Shown here in pieces: positions 1 through 11,255 of a DNA stretch of 64,000 nucleotides. The notes under the pieces were generated by a model, which made no database searches, had not been told where the DNA came from, and saw only the letters and a list, made by a program, of their open reading frames with translations. The DNA is from Rosa chinensis. Taxonomy: Eukaryota; Streptophyta; Magnoliopsida; Rosales; Rosaceae. The position numbers were made by a program, and so were the translations under genes. The stretch spans positions 11,584,501 through 11,648,500 of the forward strand of contig NC_037092.1 in assembly GCF_002994745.2 (NCBI RefSeq). The letters are read 5' to 3'. The stretch's first letter is position 1. Every line of letters begins with the position of its first letter.

Positions 1-856
1 TTCTGCGTGCTCTGGTCGTAGTCAATACTGGTTGTAACTTCACCTTCATCACCTCTAAGGCTCTAACATCAACAACGTAAGCATTTGCAGCTGACGTCGC
101 AAGCAAGTAGTCGGTCTCTTTGGGAGAGGCATCAGGCTTCCCCTCTGGATGCCTTGCAATATCCCCTCTAGCTCCATAGCTACTTCTTTCAGCGTAGGCC
201 TATCCCCTCCTTTCAAACTTAAAACGTCTTTTGGTGAGATGGGCAACTTGTTCAACTATTTCAAAGCTTCCCTCTTTGATTATTTCGAGACTAAGAATCT
301 GATCCAAGCGATTCTCTAACACCGACGTTACAAAAAAGTTCACTAGGTTTCTCTCTGACTCATGCGCCTTGTCATAAATTGCCACTTGACTCGTTATTAG
401 CTCCACAAGGACAACACCGAAGCTATAGACATCACTCCTCTGTCAGTGTGTTTGACTGGAGATCTTTAGGGTCTAGGTACCCAAGCGTACCTTTTACTAA
501 TGTGGACAGCTGATTTTGATCTTTATGAAACTATTTCAAATTAAAGCTTTAAAATTTGACACTTTGACTGTGAAATTCTCATCCAACAGTATATTCATTG
601 CATCCAACGGAAAAAACCTTGTTTTTGTCTAAGATAGTGTAAGAAGGGGGCAGATCGAGCACACTGCCTCTGTACGAGGAGGAGTCATATGAACTGTTGG
701 GCCAACAATTTCGAAACGTGGTCACCATTACTTGCAACTCACCCTTACCCATAGAAATGTTAGTAATGTTTGTGGGGAAGTATTAGCTATCCAAGAACTT
801 TAATTAGGGATGGTCGTTGCGAGGTGTGTTGTCGCAAGTGATCTTGAATAGCCAAG
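1..856 (-). pseudogene. WAK-like receptor kinase pseudogene A, 3' part
   Basis: On the minus strand this reads as the second part of a wall-associated kinase-like receptor, a plasma-membrane protein that senses pectin or cell-wall fragments. From about 856 down to 600 the GUB_WAK ectodomain is legible (FKITCDN, GKGELQVM, FSVGCN). From about 595 to 1 the kinase C-lobe is legible: MNILLDENF (the catalytic HRD part is lost), STLVKGTLGYLDP, VYSFGVVLVELITS, NLVNFFVTS and the terminal RPTLKEVAMELEGI, followed by a typical C-tail (VVDVR). Stops and frameshifts interrupt it throughout. EGF modules, transmembrane segment and kinase N-lobe are missing because ectodomain and kinase are fused at about 594-602. 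The 5' part of the same gene lies at 23801-23990 beyond a 22.9-kb insertion. The family call is secure; the pathway role is family knowledge only. Confidence 0.85.
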
Positions 857-1389
857 TGTCACGGGCTAAATTTTGCAATGCACAAAGTGGATAGTGCGGC
901 ACTTACTAGCAAGCAAGTCAGCCAAGTAAGTACCTTGCAAAGAATAATGAAAGCCACACGATATTAAAATAGTACTAGCAGTAAGCATGAACACAATTAT
1001 ATAAACGTTGGGCAACCATGAAGAAAAAATTAATAATAGAAAGAAAATATCAAGAAGCAATCTCACAGGACACAAATGATTGAATAATTCTTCTTTTATT
1101 GATGGTAAGACGGTAAGGGAGACTAAAGTCCATGTGCTTACCTAACTAGTTCCGTAGTCCATACTCTATATTATGCCGACTAGGAACCCCTCCCTATAGA
1201 GCATAACGGGCTTAAATGGGCAAGGTAGTGGGAAACATGCACTTGGCCAAGGAGACTAAATATTAAATAAAGTAAATTACATAATTTGTAAATTACCAAA
1301 ACATTCTTAGCACACAAGCAACCAACCAAAGACTCAACTAATGACCCTGAACAAGGTTGCTTGCAGCATTACAAGTGCAGCTCCTAACA
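857..1389 (-). repeat. 3' LTR of chromovirus
   Basis: This is the downstream LTR in element sense, about 533 bp, with TG...CA ends. It matches 23279-23795 along its whole length with scattered substitutions and small indels, for example the extra bases near 876 and 1160. It directly abuts the WAK ectodomain sequence on its left. Confidence 0.9.
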
Positions 1390-1402
1390 TCCTCCCCCAC
1401 TT
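1390..1402 (-). other. Polypurine tract of chromovirus
   Basis: The minus strand reads AAGTGGGGGAGGA immediately before the 3' LTR, the position and composition of a plus-strand priming site. Confidence 0.85.
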
Positions 1403-3177
1403 AAGCTGTCGGCGCTCTCGATGACTGTCTTAGTCTTGAAGTCTTCAATCTTCTACTTGAACTTCTTCTTTAGGGCTTCAGCATTTTCCAAACTAGTTTC
1501 TTCATCTCCGAGACCCTTCCACTTGATAAGGAACTGCTGGCATGGGCGCTTTGGCACTTTGATCATTCTCTCTAAAGGATCTCCTCCACTTCTTTTGGCA
1601 TGGGTGGTCTGATGTAGAGGGGCTCTCGAATAGGCTAGTTGCGTGTTTGATCTTCAAGGTCTGGCTAGTGCGGCTTGAGGTTGCTGACATGGAAGACGGG
1701 GTGAACTCTCATCTAGGTGGGAATGTCGACTTTGCTGGAACACTTCCCCACTTTAGAAATGATGGGGAATGGTCCTTCATACTTTCTGAATGGTTGCTTG
1801 TCTCTGGAGCGCAGGAACCTGAGTTGTTTCTGAAGTAGCTTGACAAGGACCATGTCTCCTACTTTAAACTCCCTAGGCTTGCGACCTTGATCATCCCACT
1901 TCTTCATTTTTCCCGCCGCTTTCTCCAGATAGGCTTGAGCAATCTCGGCATTGATCTTCCATTCTTTTGTGAAGTTGAAAGCACGCAGATTTGCCCCTTT
2001 GTAAACTTCTTGCATAGTATGAGGCAAGAGAGGCTGTTGACCAGTGACAACTTCAAAAGTGCTCTTGTTGGTGGATGAGCTCTTCTTTGAGTTGAAACAA
2101 ATTGTGCAACATCTAGCAATTGCACCCAATTCTACTTATTGGCATAGACGAAATGGCGCAAATACTCTTCTAACATCCCATTGAATTGTTCTGTTTGCCC
2201 ATTAGTCTATGGGTGATAGCTCAAAGATATGCTGAGCTCATAACCAAGCAACTTAAATAGCTCGGCCCAAAATGTACTTGTAAACCTGGTGTCGCGGTCA
2301 CTGATAATGTTCTTTGGCACACCCCAATACTTCATAAGATGCTTGAAGAAGAGGCTTGCGGTATCTTCCGCCGAGCAGTACTTTGGGGTTGGCACAAAGG
2401 TAGCATACTTTGAAAACCTATCAACTACGACAAGGATGCCTGATAGGTCTCCCACCTTAGGGAGGTTTGTAACGAAGTCAAGGGAGACACTTTCCCACGG
2501 GTGAGTCGAAATGGATAATGGTTCCAATAACCCCGGAGTCTTCTGATGCTCGATCTTATCTTGCTTGCAGATTAGGCAAGTCTTGGTGTACTCTGTGACA
2601 TCGTCCTTCATCTGAAGCCACTAGTAGCCTTGCTTTAGAAGTGCATGGGTTCTTTGCCAGCTAGGGTGACCTGCCCACAAGGTGTCGTGACACTCCCTCA
2701 TGAGCATCCTTTGTAGTCCCTCTGCTCGTGGAACGAACACTCGTCCTCCTTATGCCATCAATATACCATCATCCATCCAAAATGGACGGCTCTTCTCTTC
2801 TTTCACCATTTTTATTAGGGATTGTGCCATTGGATCTTTCTCCAAACTCTTCTTGATACATTGCTTAATGTCTGTAGCAATGACACTGCCCGACAAAGTG
2901 GCTAACATCCTGAGGGTGGCAAGGTCGGCATTACGACTTAGAGTATCAGCAACTTGGTTAGTGCAACCAACTGTGTTTGAACTGGAAGTCGAACTCTACA
3001 AGAAACTCTTGCCATCGAGCTTGCTACGAGGTTAACTTAGGTTGAGTCAGGAAGTTGCTGACAGCAGAATTGTCTGTCTTCACGATGAACTTCGACCCTA
3101 TAAAAAATAGTGTCTTCAAGTTCTCAAACAATGAATTACGGCTAGCAACTCCTTCTATTGAGCCGTGTACTTCCCTT
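1403..3177 (-). pseudogene. Chromovirus pol, 3' half: RNase H end, integrase, chromodomain
   Basis: Reading down the minus strand: the end of RNase H (about 2990-3177, KFIVKTDNSAVSNFL), integrase zinc finger (about 2560-2720, ending TCLICKQD), integrase core with Asp in SLDFVTNLP (about 2479), Asp in IISDRDTRF (about 2299) and Glu in TNGQTEQFNG (about 2190), the GPFPI C-terminal domain (about 1750-1860) and a chromodomain (about 1470-1620, FLIKWKGLGDEE). The chromodomain in this lineage steers integration to marked chromatin. Several in-frame stops (for example YHP-stop-TNGQ near 2207, and one before KELLAVIHCL near 3160) and frameshifts kill the reading frame. The 5' half continues at 20326. 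Confidence 0.88.
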
Positions 3178-4665
3178 TGATGTGCTCATATTATCCTATA
3201 TTTCTATGCCTCGTAATCTTGATTTTTATGTTTAGTTCTCTTTATTTATGATTCATTTACATTTTAATGTGTTTGTAGGTTTGTTTCATAGAAAGAAGAA
3301 AAGAAGCTAAAATGAGCTAACTAGGATTGAAAGGCAATGTGCAATCTGAGACTGGGAATCTGCCTGTGCAGAACATCCAACTTCTCCTAATTACTGGGAA
3401 AGTATCATATCGAATTAGACAATAAACCTTATATCATTGGAAAGCTACAGATGTTTACTTTCTGTAGAACTTTACGGATCTCGATTTCGATACTTCTGGA
3501 GAAAGTTATGATTATTTGAGTGAAGATAGGTCGGATATGAAATCTGCTCGGGAATTTACAACCATTCGTGGAGAACTCAAGTTCCGTGGCACAAGATCAT
3601 GAATCCTAATGTTTCAAGGAAGTTAATTCAGATGAGGATTCAATGAGGAACTTATTCCTACTTCTACAAGAGATATATCAAGTTTTTCCCATTCCAAATG
3701 AAGAAATGAATCTAAACCCAAGTTTTACAAGGAAACATGAAGCCAAAGATGAGCAGAAATCTCCCCTATATAAGGAAGCACGAATTTACATGAGAAGGGA
3801 GTCTTGGGAGCACAATGTAGACGTCGAAGGAGCAGAGACGACTCATCCGCCTTTCCCTTCTTTTCCCCTTCCATTCTTTTTATGTTTTTGTTATGTTTTA
3901 TTTAGTTATCTTTTGCTAAACCATTTTCTAGGGTTAGGATGATGCCCTATCATGATTGTTTATGCATGTACTTTGATGTTATATTGATGGATTTATAGTT
4001 TCCTTATGATGAATTCTTAGTCACTATTTGAATCGATGCTTTATGTTTAAGTTCTTTGATTGATCACCTTAGGGCTTTGCATCTAGTAATTAGAAGATGA
4101 ATTTGAGGCGTACCTGCAATATAATTCAAATTAGCTTCTTATGATTAAGAGTTGTGAATTACATTATTGTCGTACCTGAAGTAATGATTTGCATGATTCT
4201 CTTGTTTTCTAGTACAGAATGAGTCCTAAGTGTTAAATTTATGCCATACCTGGATAAACTGCATATTAGGATATACGACCTCTGCCGTACCTGAAGAGAA
4301 TCATACACTTAAGGAAAACTATGGTCTAAGTGCTGTACCTGGACTTAGATACGGGAATTGTCATTGAAAGAAACAAAAGGATCTATTAATTGCATCGAAA
4401 CGTAAATAGGATTATTAGTGGTTGATTCCGAAACCCTAGGTTTTATCATTATTTGTTTGTTTCTTTAATTCTCAAATTATTTGTTTATTGGAAACCCAAA
4501 AATCAATATCTTCTTTTGCTTGATGGTTTATGTGAATTTTGTGTTTGGATTAATTAGATTAGGATTTAAATTGATTATCAATCCTCAGTTTGAATGACCT
4601 CGTACTTGCACACTATACTAACGATGATTCGTGCGCTTGCGCGTTTTAATTAAAATTTCACAACA
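3178..4665 (+). repeat. 5' LTR of the one-LTR element
   Basis: About 1.49 kb from TGATGTGCTC to TTTCACAACA, followed after a few bases by the primer-binding site. It is AT-rich and non-coding, with a short stretch of open frame near 3643-3942 that I do not regard as a gene. It contains five spaced copies of a TACCTG motif (4110-4341). Confidence 0.75.
4110..4341 (+). repeat. Five spaced (G/A)TACCTG motifs in LTR
   Basis: Copies begin at 4110, 4172, 4246 (ATACCTG), 4287 and 4335, spaced 41 to 74 bases. Intervening sequence differs, so this is a dispersed motif rather than a tandem repeat. It could be a protein-binding array in the LTR; nothing else identifies it. Confidence 0.6.
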
Positions 4666-4671
4666 AGTTTT

Positions 4672-4689
4672 TGGCTCCGTTGCCGGGGA
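4672..4689 (+). other. Primer-binding site (tRNA-Asp type)
   Basis: TGGCTCCGTTGCCGGGGA lies a few bases after the LTR. It differs by one base from the complement of a plant tRNA-Asp 3' end, the usual primer site of Athila/Tat-like elements. Confidence 0.8.
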
Positions 4690-5120
4690 TAATTTAGTTT
4701 AATTCAAAATATTGGATTCCTAATTTAATTCTAGTTGTGTTAGTTTTTTTTTTTTTTTTAATTTATTTACTTTTTGGAGTCAAAAAATAAAAACAAAAAA
4801 GGTTTTGATAAAATAAGTCAGACCAGCTTTTATTTCTTTTACCTTTTGGAACTGTTGTGCAAAGCTGATTACGAACTGATATTTTCATATTTTTCTAGGA
4901 GTGTGATACATCACCGGAAATCTACACGAGTCTAGTTTCCAACACTCCATGAAAATCATCATTCTGAGCTGTGAGCTAAGAGATATTTGAGAAATACCAA
5001 ACAGTGCTCAATCTGCGCAGAAAACAGAATAGTTTTTGTGCAAGCTGCAAAGAGTAAATTTTCATGGCTTTCACTGGGTATTATTCTGAGTAAGTACTGT
5101 ACCACTGCAACACATATTCA

Positions 5121-6158
5121 ATGTCTGGAAATAATTCATATTCATGGGATGCTCCTTCATGGCCAAAACAAGAGCCATATAATTGTAACCTGGGATGGGT
5201 AGATCATTCCAACTACTCATGGTCTGAAAATTCATATTATGAAACTGCACAGTGGTCATATCCCTCTAGTAATGTCCCATCATCCTATCAAGCTCCAATC
5301 TATTTGCAAGAAGATCCTACTATAAAGGAGGTGGTAGTTGAACTATTGAAGAGATCAGAAAAGTTTGATCAAGAGGTTGCAATTCTTAAACAGGATCAAT
5401 CAAAGCTTGAAGAAAGGCTTTCAAAACTTGCACAAACATTATCATAAATTGAACTTCAAATTTTGCGGCTTGCTAATGTCTGGGAGGAAGAGGACATAAT
5501 GCTTCCTGCTAAACTAGAAGAAAGGTTTGATTTTCAGCTCGATGAGGAAGATGAATATTTTGAGCCAAACATGAGAAAAAGAACTATTGATGATAAAGCT
5601 ACTGAGAGCACCAACCTTCCTCCTTCTATTAAAGTTCCTACAGAGTTAGGCGCTGTCAAGCTAGAGAATAAAGAACCAAAGGATGAAATTATTTTTGAAG
5701 AAGCTGTGAGAACTTATACATCGAATGTGCTTGATGAAGTCACCACTGTGGTAGTTGATGCACCAAATTTTCAAGCATCTGTGGAGCACCAAATTTGCGA
5801 AGTTTTCCCTTCTTTACCCTCCAAGCTCTTTCTTCCCTTTATTCCAACTCCAAGACTTGAGCTCATGTGTGTTCCCAAGCTTCCCTCAAATTCTAAGGTT
5901 GAGTTCCTCCCACAATCACTTCAACCTCCATGGCCACCTCCTTTACAATTGTTGATGCTCTACTTCAAGTTTAATGCAAGGAAAAACATGAAGTGGTCTC
6001 GAAAGAAAAAAATAAAAAGGAGGAAGCATTGCATACTCAAGACAAGTGATTGGAAAATTGGAAATTCTCATATAAGTAGGATGTTTGCTATTGCGATCTC
6101 AAGGAAGCTACTATTTTGGATATTTTGGGTATCTCGGGAAAAAGAAATCGCACTGTGA
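5121..6158 (+). pseudogene. Gag-like protein of the one-LTR element, broken by a stop
   Basis: One frame runs from ATG 5121 to a stop at 6156-6158, interrupted by TAA at 5445-5447; sequence after the stop (LANVWEEEDIMLP) continues in the same frame, so it was one protein of about 345 residues. The N-terminus is rich in Trp, Tyr and Ser (YSWDAPSWPKQEP). Residues about 70-110 form a Lys/Glu heptad-like helix (LLKRSEKFDQEVAILKQD), a likely coiled coil. The middle is acidic and the C-terminus strongly basic (WSRKKKIKRRK). No zinc knuckle, protease or RT is seen. Such proteins are typical of gag-only derivatives of large Ty3 elements; a packaging role is inference. Confidence 0.6.
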
Positions 6159-8355
6159 AATTTAGGTTGTGATAACTTGCAGCAGGAATGTTCGTTTTTG
6201 ACATGTAATATGTCGATTTTATGTGATTCGATGAGAGCTACAAGACTTTGCAATGAGCCCCGGCGAATTTTGGCCAAATAACTCTGTCTTCAGTGTCCGA
6301 TCCGGGAGTTAAACTTCAACAACCATGGAGATTCTATTTGGAGCATGTCTTGGCCTTTCTTCCTCTTTGTCTACATCCAAGGAGCTCTAAACTCATTCTT
6401 TACTTTTCTTTATTTTATTTTATTATTTTTTTGTGCTTCTTCCCTTACTTGTTTGATGCATTACTGCTAGCTAATATTTTCAATATTGAGGACAATGTCT
6501 CACTTAAGTTTGGGGAGAGGAATTTAGATTCTTGTTTTTATATTTTTGGCTTCACATGTGGTAGAATAGCGTAGTAGAAAAAATGGAAATCAACTCTAAA
6601 AAAAAATAGTTCTGCTTATTTGCTTTAGTTTCTTCCAACAGCTAGGATGAGAAAACGAATTGGATTTCTATAGAGCTGATGAATATGATAAGCATCGATT
6701 TAGGTCTAGACATCAATCTTTTGTTAATATTCTCTTATGATGATCATGCTTGAAACACAACAGTCATTGTTAATATGAAAATCTGTGATCTAGAGAAGCA
6801 TGTGACAGTTAGTGTAGACTTGTATAAGCTATGTGAGTTTTAAGCCTATTGCCTATTCTTGAGAGTGTTATACACTAGTTCTATAATCTTTCTTGTTAGA
6901 TAGGTTGTACATGATCTCATTATTTTGTCCTAGAACTTGCTTCAATGACTCTCGAGACTTTATATTGATTCACATGATTTTTAAGAAGGGATTAAGGCAA
7001 TTAGGATCACCACCACCATGGCCAAATAGCCTCCATTCCTGATTACATTATCCCTTAGATAGCCCTTTGAGCCAAAATAAGCCTTTTCTTTCATAAAACA
7101 CATATTCCCAACCCTTCACCCTTAAACACATATCCTACCTATGTTATGAGAAATTGATGGAGCACTATGAAGATGCATATGAGGAATTTTAGAGTGAAGA
7201 ATGTGTGCTGAAGAAAACAAGTTTGGGGGTTGTGATGTGTACTTGCAGATTTGCAGGTCATACTTCTAAATTTCAGTTAAGGATTGTCGAAGTAGTTTTG
7301 AATGCAAGGTGTGTCTGAATAGTGATAACAAGAACACACACAAAAAAAAAAAGTTGGACACACCTTGGCCTTTTGAATGGCACCGAAGTTAAGAAGGGAA
7401 ATCTACCTTGGTTATTGTTTCAAAGGAAATTGTTGTTGTCTGAAGCATGAACTTGTATATCAGCTTGGATATGGAATGTTTTAATGCAAAACAGAGCTAA
7501 AAAAAAGGGAAAACAATTTTGACGTGACAATGGAAGAGCTCTGAAAGAAGGTTGCCAAGCTTGGCATGTGAAAGCAAGAATGAAACCTGCTTTGGGAAAG
7601 TGACAGAAAGAGAACAAAAAAAAAAAAAAAAAGGAAAAGAATGAGGCTATGTGTTAGAAATAAAGGAGAAAGTTGACGTGCTATCAACTACCAAGAAGTA
7701 AGATTTGAAACTTGGAGTTTATGGTGTTGATTCTGTCTTCATTGTTCAATGGTGTGAGGAAAAATAAAAGAGAGAAAATTCAGAAGACTAAAGTATTGGG
7801 AATCACAAACGTTAGAGCTATGTCTTGAAGTTTTCTTGAAGATTTTTGGAGTATAAGGAGGTTAGATTGAAGTCAAGGCCCAACACAACGAAATTTGGCC
7901 TTCCATGTTCGTTATTTGAGAAGTGAAAGTGTGACACCTATGAGAATTTGGCGATGTTGAGCATCGGTTTATTTTTGCTCTATTGATTTCTTAGAACCTT
8001 TGAATTCATTTATCTTTCGTTTCTATTAGCCAAAACCCTTAACCCCATTACAACCGGAACAAAGACCTTTATGATCCTAGGAAAAGTGTGAGGCAACTTG
8101 TGGAGATGAGTCAAAGAGGTGAGCCTATAGGGCAATTCTATAATTCAGGTGATAGATATTCTTGCATGGGATCAATCTTTATTTTTATTTTCCAGAAAAA
8201 GCCTTTCCATCTTAACATTTATGTGAGTTATTTTGCTTTTATATATCCTTCGTCTCACATAAACATGAGTGAGTAGAATTACCCAGAAAATCTGAGCGCT
8301 TTATTCTGAGTGAAATCCTTAGTGAGATTTGAAGTTGAAGCTGATTTTCATGTGT
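6159..8355. other. Non-coding body of the one-LTR element
   Basis: No convincing gene. Two polypurine-like stretches stand out: AAGTTTGGGGAGAGG near 6508 and AAGTTTGGGGG near 7209. A/T runs occur near 6595, 7340 and 7617. The region ends at the CACTA terminus. Confidence 0.6.
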
Positions 8356-8384
8356 CACTATGCCAAAAAGCCCTTCAGACGACA
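8356..8384 (+). repeat. CACTA left terminal inverted repeat
   Basis: CACTATGCCAAAAAG, then one mismatched base, then CCTTCAGACGACA; it pairs with 20028-20056. Confidence 0.92.
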
Positions 8385-8805
8385 CACTTCAGACAACATA
8401 AGTTTTGTTTTATGTCGTATGAGTTTTTCAGACGACATAATTTTTTTTTATGTTGTCTGAATTTTTTTTATGTTGTCTGAATATACACTAAAACCATACT
8501 GGTTTAATTTGGAAAAATGGTGAGCATTCAGACAACACATTTGTGTAGTTGTAGAAGGTGGTGATTTCCTATCTCAAATTTGGATAAATGGTGAGCATTT
8601 AGACAACACATTTGTGTAGTTGTAGAAGGTGGAGATTTTCTATCTCAAATTTGGAGGGATATCCAAAAGTTGATTGAGTCTTTTCCCTCTCAAGTAGCCA
8701 CGCCCTAGTTGACTGGAAAATGTTGTGACATTCAGACAACATTTAAATGTTGTCTGAATGTGGGGGTTGTTTTAAAATTTCCCAAGTTATTTTGACTTGT
8801 GCTAT
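8385..8805. repeat. CACTA left subterminal repeats and palindrome
   Basis: Repeated (C)AGACGACA/(C)AGACAACA words occur on both strands. A roughly 72-base unit is tandemly duplicated at 8506-8655 (each copy has GGTGAGCATT and GTAGTTGTAGAAGGTGG). At 8729-8760 lies a perfect 32-base palindrome built of two opposed TTCAGACAACA words joined by an AT core. These are expected sites for transposase binding. Confidence 0.8.
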
Positions 8806-9534
8806 TTGACACTCAACAGTCCCTCGCAATTAAGTCACTTTCTGTCTTTCTCACTCAGTTCGACCACGACTAAACACTTAAACACTACCCCGTGCGCTCT
8901 CTCCTTCTCACTCAGCTCTCCCAGCTAGACCTAGAACCCGCGAAACTAGAAAACTCAAACACTAGCCTCTCTCCTTCTCACTGTGCTCTCTCAGATCTCG
9001 ATTCTCACTCTCTCCTTCATCTTCTCACTCTCTCTATTCTTCTTCGTAGTCTCTCCTTCTTCTTCTTAGTCTCTACTTCATCTTTCATGTTCGTATTAAT
9101 GGAGCTCTCCAGCAAGAGCTGTTTTCAAATCGGATATTGGTAAGCAATTTAGGGTTTCAATCATTTTGTAGTTTAGGGTTTCGACTGGGTTCAATCTTCA
9201 ATTGATTTTAGGCTTTTTTTTTCTTTTTTTTTTCCTGCAAATGATTTGTGTTTTGGGGTTTTTTCGACTGGGTTCTTCCATGTTGTCAAACAAGAACTCT
9301 TTCTTCTTTCAATTAAAGCTGATTTGTGTTTTGGGGTTTTGAGTTTGGGTATAGCTCTTCAATTTTGTAACACGTTTCTTCTGTTTTGTTGGTCTTGTTA
9401 GGGAAACTTGGTGCTACAAAAGGATTTGCTGGGAAGGCTCACTGCTTGTAGTGTAGTGCAGAAAAACAGAAGGCTTGTTTGTCTAAATTTATGGGGAGTC
9501 TTTTTCCCCAATTAATTTATGGGTCTTGTTAATT
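8806..9534. other. Pyrimidine-rich region inside CACTA
   Basis: Dense CTCTCCTTCTCACTC-like repeats between about 8840 and 9085 resemble a plant 5' untranslated leader. A short open frame starts at 8892 but resembles nothing I know. Possibly captured promoter or leader sequence. Confidence 0.35.
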
Positions 9535-10667
9535 CATTACCTAGACTCTTTGACAGCTAAACACTCAGTTAACAAAAACCAAGCTATCTCTGTTCTCTTT
9601 CCATTCCGCTCCCACTTCTCTCCTAAGCTCTCAAATACTTGAATCTTCTCACTTCATTTTCATCTAAGGTCGAAAATCAGTAGCTACTTTACCTCTATGC
9701 CTTGCTTCTCATCATGTTAAGAGGTATGAAGATAGGATTGATCAAACCTCCTTCTGCACATTTCCAATTTCGCAGCTCCAGGTCTTCTCTTGCCTTACAT
9801 GTCTTGTAAACCTCCTCTAATTAACTTATTTCACTATGACAGAACAAATGGAGGACTTTGAGATTTCAAACCACTGAGCTTCTCTCTATTTTGCTTCAAT
9901 ACCAGAAATTTTCTTTCCTTTCGGTAAGAACTTCTACTTTCTGTTAAATTCCAGTTCTTAAAGCTATTCAAGGTTGTAATGGAATGCACTTTTGATTATT
10001 ATGTTTTGGTAAACCCATGAGGATGGATAGGACTGGAAAGGACCAAAGTTCAATTACTGCACTCCAAGTGTTTGATGTTATGCCTCAAAGACAGCACCAA
10101 GCTGAACCAGTGGGATATTCCATGATTTTCGAAAAACCTATACTTCTTGTTTTATTCTCAGTTTTTGACAGCTTAAAGTAGACTCTTCAGTGATCATTTT
10201 GAGCTTGGTTTCAAGAAAACGGAGTTAAACTGAGATACTTGTGCTATTTTGAAGTTACTGCACTGTTTCAGGATTTCTGCAGAATCAGCGTTTCTGTCAA
10301 TTTTAGATTCTTGTTTGACCCTCCATTTGAACTTCGATTAGCATGAAACTTTTCAAAATAGTAGCTTTGCATGTTTACTTCAAATCTGGAAAGTTTTGCT
10401 TGAAATCACTGAAAGACTAATTGTTGGTGAAATTTTCTTGCTTGTTACTAGTTTTCTGAAATTTTCTCAAACTTGCAGCTTATTGTTACAAACAATTGAT
10501 TTGAGAACCTTTACACTTGTTTTCTGTCCTCGTTCTTTAGTAAGTTAGATTAGAGATGCAAAGCATGCCCTGAAACTTAACTTCAGTTCGAAAGTGACTA
10601 CAAACCAGTGTTTTCTATGCATTCTGATCATAACATTTTGATCAATGTTTTCTTCTCAGAATAAGCC
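9535..10667 (+). repeat. 1.1-kb direct repeat inside CACTA, copy 1
   Basis: Starts CATTACCTAGACTC and runs to about AATGTTTTCTTCT. The same sequence, diverged by many substitutions and small indels, recurs at 12784-13920 in the same orientation. The copies flank the captured DSS1 exon and the first two PAP/OAS1 exons. No TG/CA ends or coding sequence mark it as an LTR; a segmental duplication during gene capture is the simpler reading. Confidence 0.8.
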
Positions 10668-11164
10668 CACATATGGTGAAGCTCTAGCTATTGCCCAGTC
10701 TCTAATTGAGTGATTTATCGAGTTCTGGGATTTGCCCAATCGAAGTATGTGACCTTAATTCCTATACCACTCAATCATTTGAACAAATTTAAAAGTTCAA
10801 CCGTTGTACCGAGTCGGGGCCTCCATCATTCGCAAAAACATAAGTAGAAGAACCTTACTGTTTAAAGCTCACAATCAAGATTGGTCAGAGGAACAAGAAA
10901 AGCCCTAGAATCATAATCCTCCACTTTATTGAATAGTAAGTTTCTCTCTATCCCTCTCTCTCAAAACTCTGTACCTTCTTATTTGGGAATGGTGAATCGC
11001 AATTCATTTGGGGTTATCTGATTCAATCTTCTTGTTTCTAGGTACAAAGATTCAAGATTTGATTTTGACAATGCCAATCACCTTTTGAATGATTTTTGGT
11101 AATTGTGTCTAAATCTAAGTTAGTTAATTGATTCATTGATTGCAAATTCACAAGCATTGTTCCA

Positions 11165-11255
11165 ATGGAGAAGGATCAGAAGGTAGCATCTGAAGACCCC
11201 AAGGTGGATATGTTCGAGGACGATGACGAGTTTGAAGAGTTCAACATCAATCTAG
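11165..11255 (+). pseudogene. DSS1: Captured exon 1 of a DSS1/SEM1 proteasome-lid gene
   Basis: ATG at 11165 opens 30 codons reading MEKDQKVASEDPK then VDMFEDDDEFEEFNIN, the acidic N-terminal signature of DSS1/SEM1 (Rpn15), a tiny intrinsically disordered subunit of the 26S proteasome lid that also binds BRCA2. The exon ends at a clean donor (CTAG/GTAATT). The second exon with the conserved WEDDWDDD block is not found downstream, so this is a fragment. About 500 bases upstream of it (10668-11164) look like a plant 5' leader with an intron (TCTCTCTATCCCTC, then GTTTCTAG before GTACAAAG) and were probably captured too. It lies inside a CACTA element, so transduplication is the likely origin. 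Confidence 0.75.

Noticed and set aside
857..1389. Tandem duplication rather than LTRs for the pair 857-1389 / 23279-23795
   Set aside because: PBS and PPT sit at the correct inner borders, ends are TG...CA and flanks are a near-perfect target duplication.
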